Source: Phenylobacterium haematophilum
GTDB taxonomy: Bacteria > Pseudomonadota > Alphaproteobacteria > Caulobacterales > Caulobacteraceae
Direction: 5' to 3'
NCBI RefSeq assembly: GCF_014196295.1
Contig: NZ_JACIDK010000005.1
Span: 248,001-312,000, forward strand
DNA length: 64,000 nt
This document shows positions 44,990 to 53,154 of the stretch, piece by piece. A model generated the notes under the pieces. That model was given only the letters and a program-made list of their open reading frames with translations. It was not told where the DNA came from and did no database searches. A program made the translations under genes and the position numbers. Each line of letters begins with the position of its first letter. Position 1 is the stretch's first letter.

Positions 44990-46905
44990 CAGACGCTCAC
45001 CTGGGTCCCCAGCTCGACCACGCGGCCGGGCGGAATCTTGTAGAAGTCGGTCGGGTTGGCTGCGTTCTTCATAAGGAAGATGAAGATCTTGTCCTGCCAG
45101 AGCGGCATGCCCGACTGGGCCGACGGAACGATCGAACGGCGGCCGAGGAAGAAGCTCGTGGCCATGATGTCGAACTTCAAGCCGAGCTTGCGGCACAGGC
45201 CCAGCGCCTTGGGCAGGTTGGGGCTCTCCATGAAGCCGTAGGAGATGAAGACCTTCTTGAAGTCGTCGTTGACCGGCTCGATGCGGATGCGGTCGTCCTC
45301 GCGGACCCGCGGGGTCTCGGCGGTGACCACGGTCAGGATGATGTTCTTCTCATGCAAGACCTTGTTGTGCTTGAGGTTGTGCATCAGGGCGACCGGCGCG
45401 ATGTCGGGGTCGGAGGTGAGGAAGATCGCCGTGCCGGGCGCGCGGTGCGGCGCGCGGGCCTTGAGGATCTCGGACAGCTCGACCAGAGGCACGGAGTCGC
45501 GCCGGGTCTTGTCCGAGAGAATCTGGGCGCCGCGGGTCCAGGTCCACATGATCAGCACCAGGAAGGCGCCCATGACCAGCGGCATCCAGGCCCCGTCCGG
45601 GATCTTCAGCAGGTTGGAGCCGATGAACACCAGGTCGATGACGCCGAACGCCCCGGCGCCGAGCGCGGCCTGCCAGACCGGTCGCTTCCACATGTGGCGG
45701 ATGATCACGAAGAACAGCAGGGTGTCGACGAACATCGCCCCAGTCACCGCGATGCCGTAGGCCGCGGCCAGCGACGACGAGGTCTGGAAGGTGAACAGCA
45801 GGATCAGCACGCCGATCATCAAGTAGGTGTTCACTTGCGGTACGAAGATCTGGCCGGCCTGGGTCTCGGAGGTGCGGCGGATGTCGATGCGCGGCAGCAG
45901 GCCGAGCTGCACCGCCTGCTGGGTCATGGAGAACGCGCCGGTGATCACCGCCTGGCTGGCGATGACCGTCGCGGCGGTGGCCAGCACCAGCACAGGCCAG
46001 TAGGCCAGCTCGGGGACCATCTCCCAGAACGGGTTGAAGCGCGCCTCTGGGTGGGCGAGCACGTTGGCGCCCTGGCCGAGATAGTTCAGCGCCAGGCAGG
46101 GCAGGGCGAAGAACAGCCATGAGACCCGGATCGGCTTCAATCCGAAGTGGCCCATGTCGGCGTAGAGCGCCTCGGCGCCGGTGACGGCCAGGAATACGCT
46201 GCCGAGGATCACGAACCCCACCCAGCTGTTGTCGAACAGGAACATCACCCCGTAATGCGGGCTGAAAGCCTGCAGGATCGACCAGTCGTCGGAGATGTGA
46301 AACACGCCTAGCGCGCCCATCACCAGGAACCAGGCGGCCATGATCGGCCCAAAGAAGGCCGCGACGCGGTGGGTGCCGCGGGCCTGGACCATGAACAGCG
46401 CAACCAGCACGCCGGCGGCGATCGGCACAAGGTAGGGCTGGATGCCGGCCCCGACTCCAGGCGCTTCCTTGAGGCCCTCGACCGCCGAGAGCACCGAGAT
46501 CGCCGGGGTGATGATGCCGTCGCCGTAGAACAGCGCTGCGCCGATCACGCCCAGGAAGAACACCCAGGTCGAGCGCTTGGGCAGGTGGCGCTGGGCCAGG
46601 GCCATCAGGGCCAGAGTGCCGCCCTCGCCCTTGTTGTCGGCCCGCATCAGGAAGACGACGTACTTGACGGTCACGATCAGGACGAGCGCCCAGATCACCA
46701 GCGACACTACGCCCAGCACCGCCAGCTCGCTGGCCCCGCCCGAGCGCGAGTGGTGAAGGGCTTCCTTCATCGCGTAGAGCGGGCTGGTGCCGATGTCGCC
46801 GAACACGACACCGATCGCGCCCAAAGCCAGGGCGGCGAAGCTTTCCCGCTTATGGGAGTGAGATTCCTCGGTCGCTTCTTGAGCGACGGCGGCTGAGTCA
46901 GCCAT
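44989..46905 (-). CDS. kup: KUP-type potassium uptake protein
   Basis: 638 residues, about twelve membrane helices, then a cytosolic tail (about 460-638). The N-terminus has ALGAIGVVFGDIGTSPLYAMKE, the conserved KUP start with the G-D-I-G-T-S-P-L-Y motif. ALFYGDGIITPAISVLSAVEGL follows. It imports K+ with H+. It is followed by a translation-coupled small membrane protein. Confidence 0.95.
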   Translation of the reverse strand: MADSAAVAQEATEESHSHKRESFAALALGAIGVVFGDIGTSPLYAMKEALHHSRSGGASELAVLGVVSLVIWALVLIVTVKYVVFLMRADNKGEGGTLALMALAQRHLPKRSTWVFFLGVIGAALFYGDGIITPAISVLSAVEGLKEAPGVGAGIQPYLVPIAAGVLVALFMVQARGTHRVAAFFGPIMAAWFLVMGALGVFHISDDWSILQAFSPHYGVMFLFDNSWVGFVILGSVFLAVTGAEALYADMGHFGLKPIRVSWLFFALPCLALNYLGQGANVLAHPEARFNPFWEMVPELAYWPVLVLATAATVIASQAVITGAFSMTQQAVQLGLLPRIDIRRTSETQAGQIFVPQVNTYLMIGVLILLFTFQTSSSLAAAYGIAVTGAMFVDTLLFFVIIRHMWKRPVWQAALGAGAFGVIDLVFIGSNLLKIPDGAWMPLVMGAFLVLIMWTWTRGAQILSDKTRRDSVPLVELSEILKARAPHRAPGTAIFLTSDPDIAPVALMHNLKHNKVLHEKNIILTVVTAETPRVREDDRIRIEPVNDDFKKVFISYGFMESPNLPKALGLCRKLGLKFDIMATSFFLGRRSIVPSAQSGMPLWQDKIFIFLMKNAANPTDFYKIPPGRVVELGTQVSV

Positions 46906-47104
46906 TCAAGGTCTCCGGGAACACGACAGAGGCTCCCACGCGCGGCCCGATGCCGCAAAGGCGGGCGCGATTACACCCAATCTCGCCAGCGTACAATCGC
47001 GACGTGCCGGCGTCACGCCGCCGCGAGCGGTGCAGACCCCTGTCTGGCTTGACCTTGCCTGCGGTTTCGCCACCTTCGCTCTGTTCGGGACGCAAGGGGC
47101 GCAG

Positions 47105-47908
47105 ATGGACCGCAGATTGGCGCTGGTGACGGGAGCCTCGGCCGGGATCGGCGCGGCCTTCGCCAGGATCTACGCCAGCCACGGCTACGATGTGGCCCTG
47201 ACCGCCCGCCGCGCGGATCGCCTGGAGCGGATGGCCGAGGAAATCCGCCTGGGCCATGGCGTCGAGACCCTGACCTTCGCCGCCGACCTCGCCGACCCGG
47301 ACGCGCCGGGCCTGATCCTCGACCACCTCGCCGCCCACGGCCGGGGCGTCGACGTCCTGGTCAACAACGCCGGCTACGGCGTGCCGGGGGTGTTTCTCGA
47401 ATCCTCGTGGGAGACCCACGAGGCGTTTCTCCGGGTGATGCTGACCGCCCCGACCGAGCTTGCCTACCGGGTGCTGTCGGGCATGGTCGAGCGCCGCTTC
47501 GGCCGGATCGTCAACGTCGCCTCGCTGGCCGGACTGATCCCCGGCTCGCCCGGCGCGACGCTCTACGGGGCGGTGAAGAGCTACCTGATCAAGGCCTCGC
47601 AGAGCCTGCACCTGGAGACCCTCGACAAGGGCGTGCACGTCAGCGCCCTCTGCCCGGGCTTCACCTATTCGGAGTTCCACGACGTCAACGACACTCGCGA
47701 GCAGATCAGCCGCAGCGCCCCGCCGTGGATGTGGCTGGGGGCCGACGAGGTCGCCGCCGCGGGCTATGAGGCGGCCGAAGCAAACCGGCCGATATGCGTG
47801 CCGGGCGCGCCGAACAAGGCCATCGCCGCGGGGGTGAAGATGCTGCCCGACGAGTGGGCGCTGGCGCTCATGGCGTCGCAGGGACCGCGCTTCCGCGGCA
47901 AGCTCTGA
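47105..47908 (+). CDS. SDR-family oxidoreductase (short-chain)
   Basis: 267 residues from the ATG at 47105. LVTGASAGIGAAFARIYAS and NNAGYGVPGVF are in place. YGAVKSYLIKASQSL has the active-site Tyr/Lys. SDRs of this type act on diverse carbonyl or hydroxyl substrates. A second SDR is at 24159-24902; the two are not close copies. It stands alone and is followed by a hairpin/T-run. Confidence 0.88.
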   Translation: MDRRLALVTGASAGIGAAFARIYASHGYDVALTARRADRLERMAEEIRLGHGVETLTFAADLADPDAPGLILDHLAAHGRGVDVLVNNAGYGVPGVFLESSWETHEAFLRVMLTAPTELAYRVLSGMVERRFGRIVNVASLAGLIPGSPGATLYGAVKSYLIKASQSLHLETLDKGVHVSALCPGFTYSEFHDVNDTREQISRSAPPWMWLGADEVAAAGYEAAEANRPICVPGAPNKAIAAGVKMLPDEWALALMASQGPRFRGKL

Positions 47909-47909
47909 G

Positions 47910-47945
47910 CCTATCGGCAGCGGCGCGGGGAAAACCGCCGATAGG
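47910..47945. repeat. Inverted repeat after SDR gene
   Basis: CCTATCGGC and GCCGATAGG are perfect 9-bp arms (47910-47918, 47937-47945) separated by 18 nt, starting 2 nt after the SDR stop. Confidence 0.5.
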
Positions 47946-47975
47946 GGCTGATTCTGACGATAGCGCGGCGTATTG

Positions 47976-48006
47976 CCTGCCGATGGCGGCGCGAGCGGCA
48001 GGTTTT
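47976..48006 (+). terminator. Candidate terminator after SDR gene
   Basis: CCTGCCG (47976-47982) and CGGCAGG (47996-48002) form a 7-bp stem with a 13-nt loop, followed by TTTT (48003-48006). Confidence 0.55.
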
Positions 48007-48046
48007 CGAGCGCCGAGGCCATAAAGTCGCCGATGACACCCTAAAA

Positions 48047-48739
48047 TCACTTCGCGTAGGGCGCGGCGGCTTCGCGCAGGATGACGCCGGCGGTCGACTC
48101 CGCGATGCCGGCGATGATGAACTGCACGGCCAGGGCGCAGAGGATCAGGCCCAGCACCCGGACCACGATGGTCAGGCCGATTCGACCCAGCAGTCGGCTG
48201 ATCAGCGGCGTCGCCCAGAAGATCAGCATGGTCACGATCGAAAGGGCGGCGATCACCGCCACCCCGACCGCGGCGCCGGCGAGGCCGAACTGCTTGGCCT
48301 CGCTGGCGTAGATGACCACGGTCGAGATCGCGCCAGGGCCGATCAGCAGCGGCATGGCGAACGGGACGATCATCCGCTCGAAGCGGCGGCGGGCGTTGGC
48401 GCGGCCCTCGCCGACCGGGGTCTCCTCGTCGGCGGCCCCGGCGAAGGCGGCGGTGAAGTCGTCGCGGGCCATCTCGAGGCCGAGCAGGAACAGGATCACC
48501 CCGCCGGCGATGCGGAAGGCCGGGAGCGAGATGCCGAAGAACTCGAGCAGCGACAGGCCCGAGAAGTAGAAGAAGGTCAGGAAGCCGAGCACGAACAGCG
48601 CGATGTAGACCGAGATCAGCCGCGCATCCTTGGACTTCACGCCGTTGGTCGCCGCCGCGAACAGCGGGACGTTGCCGATCGGGTCGATCAGCGCGAACAG
48701 GGCGACGAAGAAGTTGACGGCGAAGTCCCACTGGCTCAT
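48047..48739 (-). CDS. MarC-family membrane protein
   Basis: 230 residues with six hydrophobic segments. The family pattern shows in FFVALFALIDPIGNVPLFAA (N-terminal PIGN) and ERMIVPFAMPLLIGPGAIST. MarC proteins were once linked to antibiotic resistance, but that link has been questioned. The role is unknown. It stands alone; the end is 41 nt from the SDR terminator region. Confidence 0.92.
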   Translation of the reverse strand: MSQWDFAVNFFVALFALIDPIGNVPLFAAATNGVKSKDARLISVYIALFVLGFLTFFYFSGLSLLEFFGISLPAFRIAGGVILFLLGLEMARDDFTAAFAGAADEETPVGEGRANARRRFERMIVPFAMPLLIGPGAISTVVIYASEAKQFGLAGAAVGVAVIAALSIVTMLIFWATPLISRLLGRIGLTIVVRVLGLILCALAVQFIIAGIAESTAGVILREAAAPYAK

Positions 48740-48817
48740 GCAGGCTTCTTAGCCCAATTCGCCACGCCCGCCGACCGCCCGCCGCGGAGGCGCGCGTCTG
48801 CCTGAAAGGACGCCGCC

Positions 48818-49531
48818 ATGGCCGTCATCGAAGCCCCCGTGCGCGCCGACCCGCGCCTGATCGTCCCGCTGGACGTGCCGACCGTGGCCGAGGCCCGCGC
48901 CCTGGTCGAGCAGCTGGGCGAGTCGGTCAGCTTCTACAAGGTGGGCTTGGAACTGTTCGCCACCGGCGGCGGCATGACCCTGGCCCAGGAGCTGAAGGCC
49001 CAGGGCAAGCAGGTGTTCCTCGACTGGAAGCTCCACGACATCGGCACCACGGTCCAGCGCTCGGCCGCGGTGCTGGCCGAGACCGGCTGCGACTTCCTGA
49101 CCGTCCACGCCGAACCGCAGGTGCTGAAGGCCGCGGTGCAGGGGCGCGGCCGCTCGAACCTGAAGATTCTCGGGGTGACGGTCCTGACCAGCCTGACCGA
49201 CGCCGACCTCATCGAGATGGGGTTCAATGAAACCGCCCGCTCGCTGGTCGAGCGCCGCATTCACCACGCCATCGCCGCCGGCGCCGACGGGGTGATCGCC
49301 AGCCCGCATGAGGCCGAACTGGCCCGCAAGCTGGGGGGCAAGGACTTCCTGGTCGTCACGCCCGGCGTGCGTCCCGACTGGTCGGCCAAGAACGACCAGG
49401 CGCGCGCGGCGACCCCGGCCGACGCCCTGCGCGCCGGCGCCAGCCACATCGTCTGCGGCCGCCCGATCACTGCGGCCAACGACCCGCATGCGGCCGCCCT
49501 ACGGGTGGCCGGCGAGATGGCGGGGGTTTGA
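48818..49531 (+). CDS. pyrF: Orotidine 5'-phosphate decarboxylase
   Basis: 237 residues. TIM-barrel decarboxylase giving UMP in pyrimidine synthesis. Active-site motifs: LIVPLDVPTVAEA, FLDWKLHDIGTTV (Asp-Lys-x-x-Asp) and VVTPGVRPDWSAKNDQ (phosphate grip). Spacing and length are normal. An AAAGGACG ribosome site lies before the ATG. Confidence 0.97.
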   Translation: MAVIEAPVRADPRLIVPLDVPTVAEARALVEQLGESVSFYKVGLELFATGGGMTLAQELKAQGKQVFLDWKLHDIGTTVQRSAAVLAETGCDFLTVHAEPQVLKAAVQGRGRSNLKILGVTVLTSLTDADLIEMGFNETARSLVERRIHHAIAAGADGVIASPHEAELARKLGGKDFLVVTPGVRPDWSAKNDQARAATPADALRAGASHIVCGRPITAANDPHAAALRVAGEMAGV

Positions 49532-49538
49532 CGTCAGT

Positions 49539-49576
49539 GTCATCCCGGTCTTCGGCCGCGCCAAAGCCGGGGTGAC
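49539..49576. repeat. Dispersed inverted repeat, copy 4
   Basis: GTCATCCCGGTCTTCGGCCG leads to CGCCAAAGCCGGGGTGAC. It lies 8 nt after pyrF between convergent genes, like copies 1 and 3. Confidence 0.7.
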
Positions 49577-49585
49577 CGTTAGGGA

Positions 49586-50311
49586 TCAGCGCGGGGCGAC
49601 CACCGGGCGGCCGGGCAGGGTGCGCCAGCCGCTGTCGTAGTCCCAGCGCCGCATGCCGACGAAGCGGCCGTCCGGCATGTAGCCGCCGTTCCAGTACCCG
49701 CCCGGCCAATACCCGCCGGGCCAGACCCCGTCGGCCAGATAGCCGCCGACCCCGCTGGACCAGCTGGAGGACGAGGAGGCGTAGCTGACCTCGCCGCCGC
49801 CGCCGGCGGCGCAGCAGCCTTGGCCGGGCCAGCCGTAGTTCTGCGAGGCGTAGCCGTAGGTCGGGATCTCGTAGCCGCCATAACCGCCGCAGCTGCAGGG
49901 CGTCGGCGGCGCGTAGGCCTGGGAGTAGTCGTAGGCCGGCGGCTGGTAGACCTCCGGGCCCACCGCGTGGCGACGGAACTCTTCCTCGTAGTAGTCGGGC
50001 CCGTTCGGATCGCCCCAGCTGTAGCGATAGCCGCCGTTCTGGTCGTCGCCCCAGGACTCGTAGTTCGGCGGCGTACCGCCCTGGGGCCCGGATGGGCCAT
50101 AGGCTTGCGGGCCGGGCGCCTGCTGGGGGGCGGGCTGGTATTGCGGGGCGGGCCGGAAGTCCTGCGGCGCCTGGCCCTGCGGCATGTAGGGCTGAGGCGC
50201 CTCGCCCGGAGCCGCGAAGCGGGGCGTATGGTTTTGCGGCGCGGGCTGGGCCTGCGCCGCGCCGGCGGCCGCCAGGGCCAGGCCGATGATCATGCCGGTC
50301 GATCGCCGCAT
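49586..50311 (-). CDS. Secreted Gly/Tyr/Pro-rich low-complexity protein
   Basis: 241 residues with a signal peptide (about 1-22, ending AAQAQ). The mature part has Pro/Gln-rich repeats (QPYMPQGQAPQDFRPAPQYQ) and Gly/Tyr and Ser/Trp segments such as PGGYWPGGYW. A CSCGGYGGYE and GCCAAGGGG region carries four Cys. It looks disordered and surface- or periplasm-located. No family is recognised. Confidence 0.78.
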   Translation of the reverse strand: MRRSTGMIIGLALAAAGAAQAQPAPQNHTPRFAAPGEAPQPYMPQGQAPQDFRPAPQYQPAPQQAPGPQAYGPSGPQGGTPPNYESWGDDQNGGYRYSWGDPNGPDYYEEEFRRHAVGPEVYQPPAYDYSQAYAPPTPCSCGGYGGYEIPTYGYASQNYGWPGQGCCAAGGGGEVSYASSSSSWSSGVGGYLADGVWPGGYWPGGYWNGGYMPDGRFVGMRRWDYDSGWRTLPGRPVVAPR

Positions 50312-50403
50312 CGTCGTCTCCGCGTTCGAAACCTGTCGGCGGCAGTCTAGGCGGGGCGCGGGTGCAACGCGACGGTTTGCGCCTGTCGCGGGAACCCTAA
50401 GGG

Positions 50404-50598
50404 TTAAAAATCAACCGCTATGCCCTTGCGCTCCCAGTCGCCGAAGCGGGTCGGCTCGGGACCGGAGGGGCCGCCGAGCTCGGCCTCGCGGGCCTGGCGC
50501 TCCTGTTCGGCGGCATGACGCGCGGCGGCCTCTTCCAGGGCGCGGCGGGCGGCGGGGGTCAGCACCTTCCCCGGGGCGGCGTTGGGCGGTTCGCTCAT
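50404..50598 (-). CDS. DUF1674/SDHAF4-family protein
   Basis: 64 residues. The C-terminal block PTRFGDWERKGIAVDF is the DUF1674 signature, preceded by a charged helix and GGPSGPE. The eukaryotic homologue SDHAF4 assists assembly of the succinate dehydrogenase flavoprotein. The bacterial counterpart is inferred to do the same. sdh genes are not in this window. Confidence 0.9.
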   Translation of the reverse strand: MSEPPNAAPGKVLTPAARRALEEAAARHAAEQERQAREAELGGPSGPEPTRFGDWERKGIAVDF

Positions 50599-50654
50599 GA
50601 GAGGGAGATAGAGGTTCCTCCGCCCGGGCGCCAGCGACCGCCCGCAAGCAGTTG

Positions 50655-50694
50655 GTTGACTAGGAATTCATATCCATATAGTTTCCTAGTCAAC
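50655..50694. promoter_or_regulatory. Perfect 12-bp inverted repeat over the MarR promoter
   Basis: GTTGACTAGGAA (50655-50666) and TTCCTAGTCAAC (50683-50694) are perfect arms, 16 nt apart, with ATATCCATAT in the centre. TTGACT (50656) serves as -35 and TATAGT (50677) as -10 (15-nt spacer), so the arms cover the promoter. The MarR start is 15 nt downstream. Confidence 0.7.
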
Positions 50695-50709
50695 GAAATC
50701 GAGGCGGCG

Positions 50710-51165
50710 ATGGCGGTAGAGGTTTCCGAGCTGACGGCGCACCTGGGGTTCTGGCTGCGGATGGTGTCGAACCACGTATCGCAGGCCTTTTCCCAGAAGC
50801 TGGCCGAGCAGGGCGTGACTGTGGCCGAGTGGTGCCTGATGCGCGGGCTGTACGGCCAGGCCCCGACGTCGCCGAGCCGGCTGGCTGAAAACCTGACGAT
50901 GACGCGCGGCGCGGTGACCAAGCTGGCCGACCGGCTGATCGCCAAGGGCCTGGTGGCCCGCGCCGCCAGCGCCAGCGACCGCCGCGCCCAGACGCTTTGC
51001 CTGACCGAGCGCGGCGCGACATTGCTGCCGCGGCTGGCGGAACTGGCCGACCGCAACGACGCCGAGTTCTTCGACGCCCTGACGGCCGCCGAGCGGGCGG
51101 GGCTGGAGGCGCTGCTACGGCGTCTCGCGCAGCAGAACCGCATCGCCGCCGTCCCCACCGATTGA
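50710..51165 (+). CDS. MarR-family regulator
   Basis: 151 residues from the ATG at 50710. Winged HTH (LRMVSNHVSQAFSQKLAEQGVTVAEWCLMRGLYG; recognition part SRLAENLTMTRGAVTKLADRLIAKGLVARAASASDRRAQTLCLTERG). It is paired with a DUF1398 gene 18 nt downstream. The 12-bp inverted repeat before it should be its operator. The ligand is unknown. Confidence 0.92.
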   Translation: MAVEVSELTAHLGFWLRMVSNHVSQAFSQKLAEQGVTVAEWCLMRGLYGQAPTSPSRLAENLTMTRGAVTKLADRLIAKGLVARAASASDRRAQTLCLTERGATLLPRLAELADRNDAEFFDALTAAERAGLEALLRRLAQQNRIAAVPTD

Positions 51166-51183
51166 GCCCAGGGAGCCACTCCG

Positions 51184-51585
51184 ATGAACGACCATCAGCG
51201 CAAGACCGCTCAGGCCTGTCTCGACGGCGCGGAACACAATGCGATGACCTTTCCGCAGATCGTCGGGACGCTGATCGAGGCCGGCTTCGAGAGCTATGCG
51301 ATCGACTTCCGGCGTGCGCGGGCGACCTATTATCTGCCGGATGGGCGGAGCCTCGACCTGGAAACCCATCGCATCACCACGCCGATCGCCCCGGAACTGG
51401 ACAGCGCGCGGATGCAGGCCGCGGTGCGCGAGGCCCAGCAGCAGGTCGACGGTTACACCTACACGGGCTTTTGCGAGAAGGCCGCGGCGGCCGGCTGTAC
51501 GGGTTATGTGGTGTCGTTCTTAGGCCGACGCGCGGTCTATCTCGGCCGCACGGCTCAGACCCACGTCGAGACCTTCCCTGACTGA
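51184..51585 (+). CDS. DUF1398-family protein
   Basis: 133 residues. The DUF1398 (YbcV-like) family is recognised from AQACLDGAEHNAMTFPQIVG at the N-terminus, a beta-rich middle and GYTYTGFCEKAAAAGCTGYV. The C-terminus has VVSFLGRRAVYLGRTAQTHVE. The function is unknown. It is probably co-transcribed with, and repressed through, the MarR gene. Confidence 0.88.
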   Translation: MNDHQRKTAQACLDGAEHNAMTFPQIVGTLIEAGFESYAIDFRRARATYYLPDGRSLDLETHRITTPIAPELDSARMQAAVREAQQQVDGYTYTGFCEKAAAAGCTGYVVSFLGRRAVYLGRTAQTHVETFPD

Positions 51586-51600
51586 TCCGAGCGGCGGAAG

Positions 51601-52983
51601 TCAGGTCTCTCCGCCCAGCAAACCCTTCGCCGCCACCGCCTTGAGGCGCAGGCCTTCGATTTCGCGGAAGGCCAGGTCCTTGGCCCCGAAGTATTCGCCC
51701 TGGTTCATGGCGTTCCAGTCGGTGGTGGCGATGCGGACGACGTCGCCGGTCGGGGCGGCGACCTGCTCGCCGTAGAGGAAGTCGCCGTTGCGCTGATCGA
51801 GCGGCATCGGGCGGTCCTGGTTGGCGCGGGCCAGGAACTTCGCGAGACGATCGCGCGGGACCTCGGCGACCATCAGCTTGCCCTCGAAGCGGACCACGGC
51901 GTCGAAGGCGTGGCGCGAGACCGGGCCGGCCGGCAGGCCGGTCCCAAGCGTGGTGTGGCCGATGAAGCCGGCGTCGGCGCCGGCGGCGCGGGCCATGGCG
52001 GCGGCCACGGCGCGGCCGGTGTCGCCGAGCGAGAGGGCGGCGGGCGAGGTTCCGAGGATCGCGCGCTCCTCGTCGGTCAGGGTGCGGGCGAGGACGGCGG
52101 GGATCAGTTCGGAGAGCGCCGGGGCGATCGGGCCGTCGAGGGCGACCGGGACCGAGACCGCGTCCCCCGGACCGGCGGCGTACAGAGCCACGGCGGTGTA
52201 GGCGTTGCTCCACGAGCCGGTGTGGACATAGAGGCTGGACCCCTGGCGGTGCTGGAACAGCAGGTGGTTGTGGCCGCCGATCATCAGCGTCCCGTCCGGC
52301 AGCAGCGGCAGGATCTCGCGGTCGGGAGCGACGCCGGCGTGGCTCAGGACCATGACCAGATCGGCGCCGGACAGCGAGCGGGCGAGGTGGTCGCGAGCCC
52401 ACTCGCCCGGAACCGGGATCTGCAGCGTCGGGCGGCTGGCGGCCGGATAGGTGTTGATCGAATTGGTCCCGACGCCGACCACGCGCAGGGTGCGCTTGCC
52501 GAGCGGCAGGTCGGCCTGGGCCGGGGCGAAGGGGGCGCCGGTGCGCGCATCGACGATGTTGCTGACCACGGCCAGGCCTAGGCTGCGCATGCGGGCGACG
52601 ACCTCGGCGAGGTCTGGGGTGATGTCGTTGTCGTGGTTGCCGAGGTTGACGACGGTCGGGGCGATCTTCGGCAGGGCGGCGAGGAAAGCCCAGTCGATCT
52701 CGCCGCCGGAGCGCACCGCCGCGACGTTGCCGTGCTCGAAGACGTCGCCGTCGACGGCGATGACATGCGGCGCCTTGTGGGCGGCGACCTCGGCGGCGAG
52801 GGCGGCCAGCAGCTGGCCCGTGCGCTCATAGGCCGAATGCAGGTCGGACATCGCCAGCACGCGCCCGACCAGACGGCCGCGGGGGGCGGCGAAGGCCGAG
52901 CCGCTCAGCAGCGGCGCTGCGGCGAGCCCGACGGCCGCGGCGAGCAGACGGCGGCGGTCGGTGAGGTAATGAGGCTGGGACAC
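51601..52983 (-). CDS. Tat-exported metallophosphatase (5'-nucleotidase-like)
   Basis: 460 residues from GTG at 52983. The N-terminus is a twin-arginine-type signal (TDRRRLLAAAVGLAAAP, ending SAFA). Calcineurin-like metal ligands: AMSDLHSAY (D-x-H), VIAVDGDVFEHG, LGNHDND, VLSHAGVAP and IGGHNHLLF. The C-terminal 5'-nucleotidase-type domain follows (about 250-440). It should hydrolyse nucleotides or other phosphate esters outside the cytoplasm. It is divergent from a TonB receptor, so it may help scavenge nucleosides or phosphate. Confidence 0.88.
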   Translation of the reverse strand: MSQPHYLTDRRRLLAAAVGLAAAPLLSGSAFAAPRGRLVGRVLAMSDLHSAYERTGQLLAALAAEVAAHKAPHVIAVDGDVFEHGNVAAVRSGGEIDWAFLAALPKIAPTVVNLGNHDNDITPDLAEVVARMRSLGLAVVSNIVDARTGAPFAPAQADLPLGKRTLRVVGVGTNSINTYPAASRPTLQIPVPGEWARDHLARSLSGADLVMVLSHAGVAPDREILPLLPDGTLMIGGHNHLLFQHRQGSSLYVHTGSWSNAYTAVALYAAGPGDAVSVPVALDGPIAPALSELIPAVLARTLTDEERAILGTSPAALSLGDTGRAVAAAMARAAGADAGFIGHTTLGTGLPAGPVSRHAFDAVVRFEGKLMVAEVPRDRLAKFLARANQDRPMPLDQRNGDFLYGEQVAAPTGDVVRIATTDWNAMNQGEYFGAKDLAFREIEGLRLKAVAAKGLLGGET

Positions 52984-53021
52984 GGGACCTGATTTCCACC
53001 AATTCGACGCACAGGCAATGC

Positions 53022-53050
53022 GCGGCGGGACGCCGCAATGCGTGATTGCG
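53022..53050. promoter_or_regulatory. Inverted repeats between metallophosphatase and TonB receptor
   Basis: GCGGCG-GGA-CGCCGC (53022-53036) is followed by CGCAAT-GCGTG-ATTGCG (53034-53050). GCAATGCG is also a direct repeat (53015 and 53035). They form a candidate operator in the 171-bp shared promoter region. Confidence 0.4.
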
Positions 53051-53154
53051 GTCACGTCTTGAAAATTTCACGAGTCGAACGCCGTTTTGTGTTGGCTCTT
53101 TTTTGCGCTGCAACGTAGGGCGGCGCCCATAATCCAAACCTCGGGGATATACTG

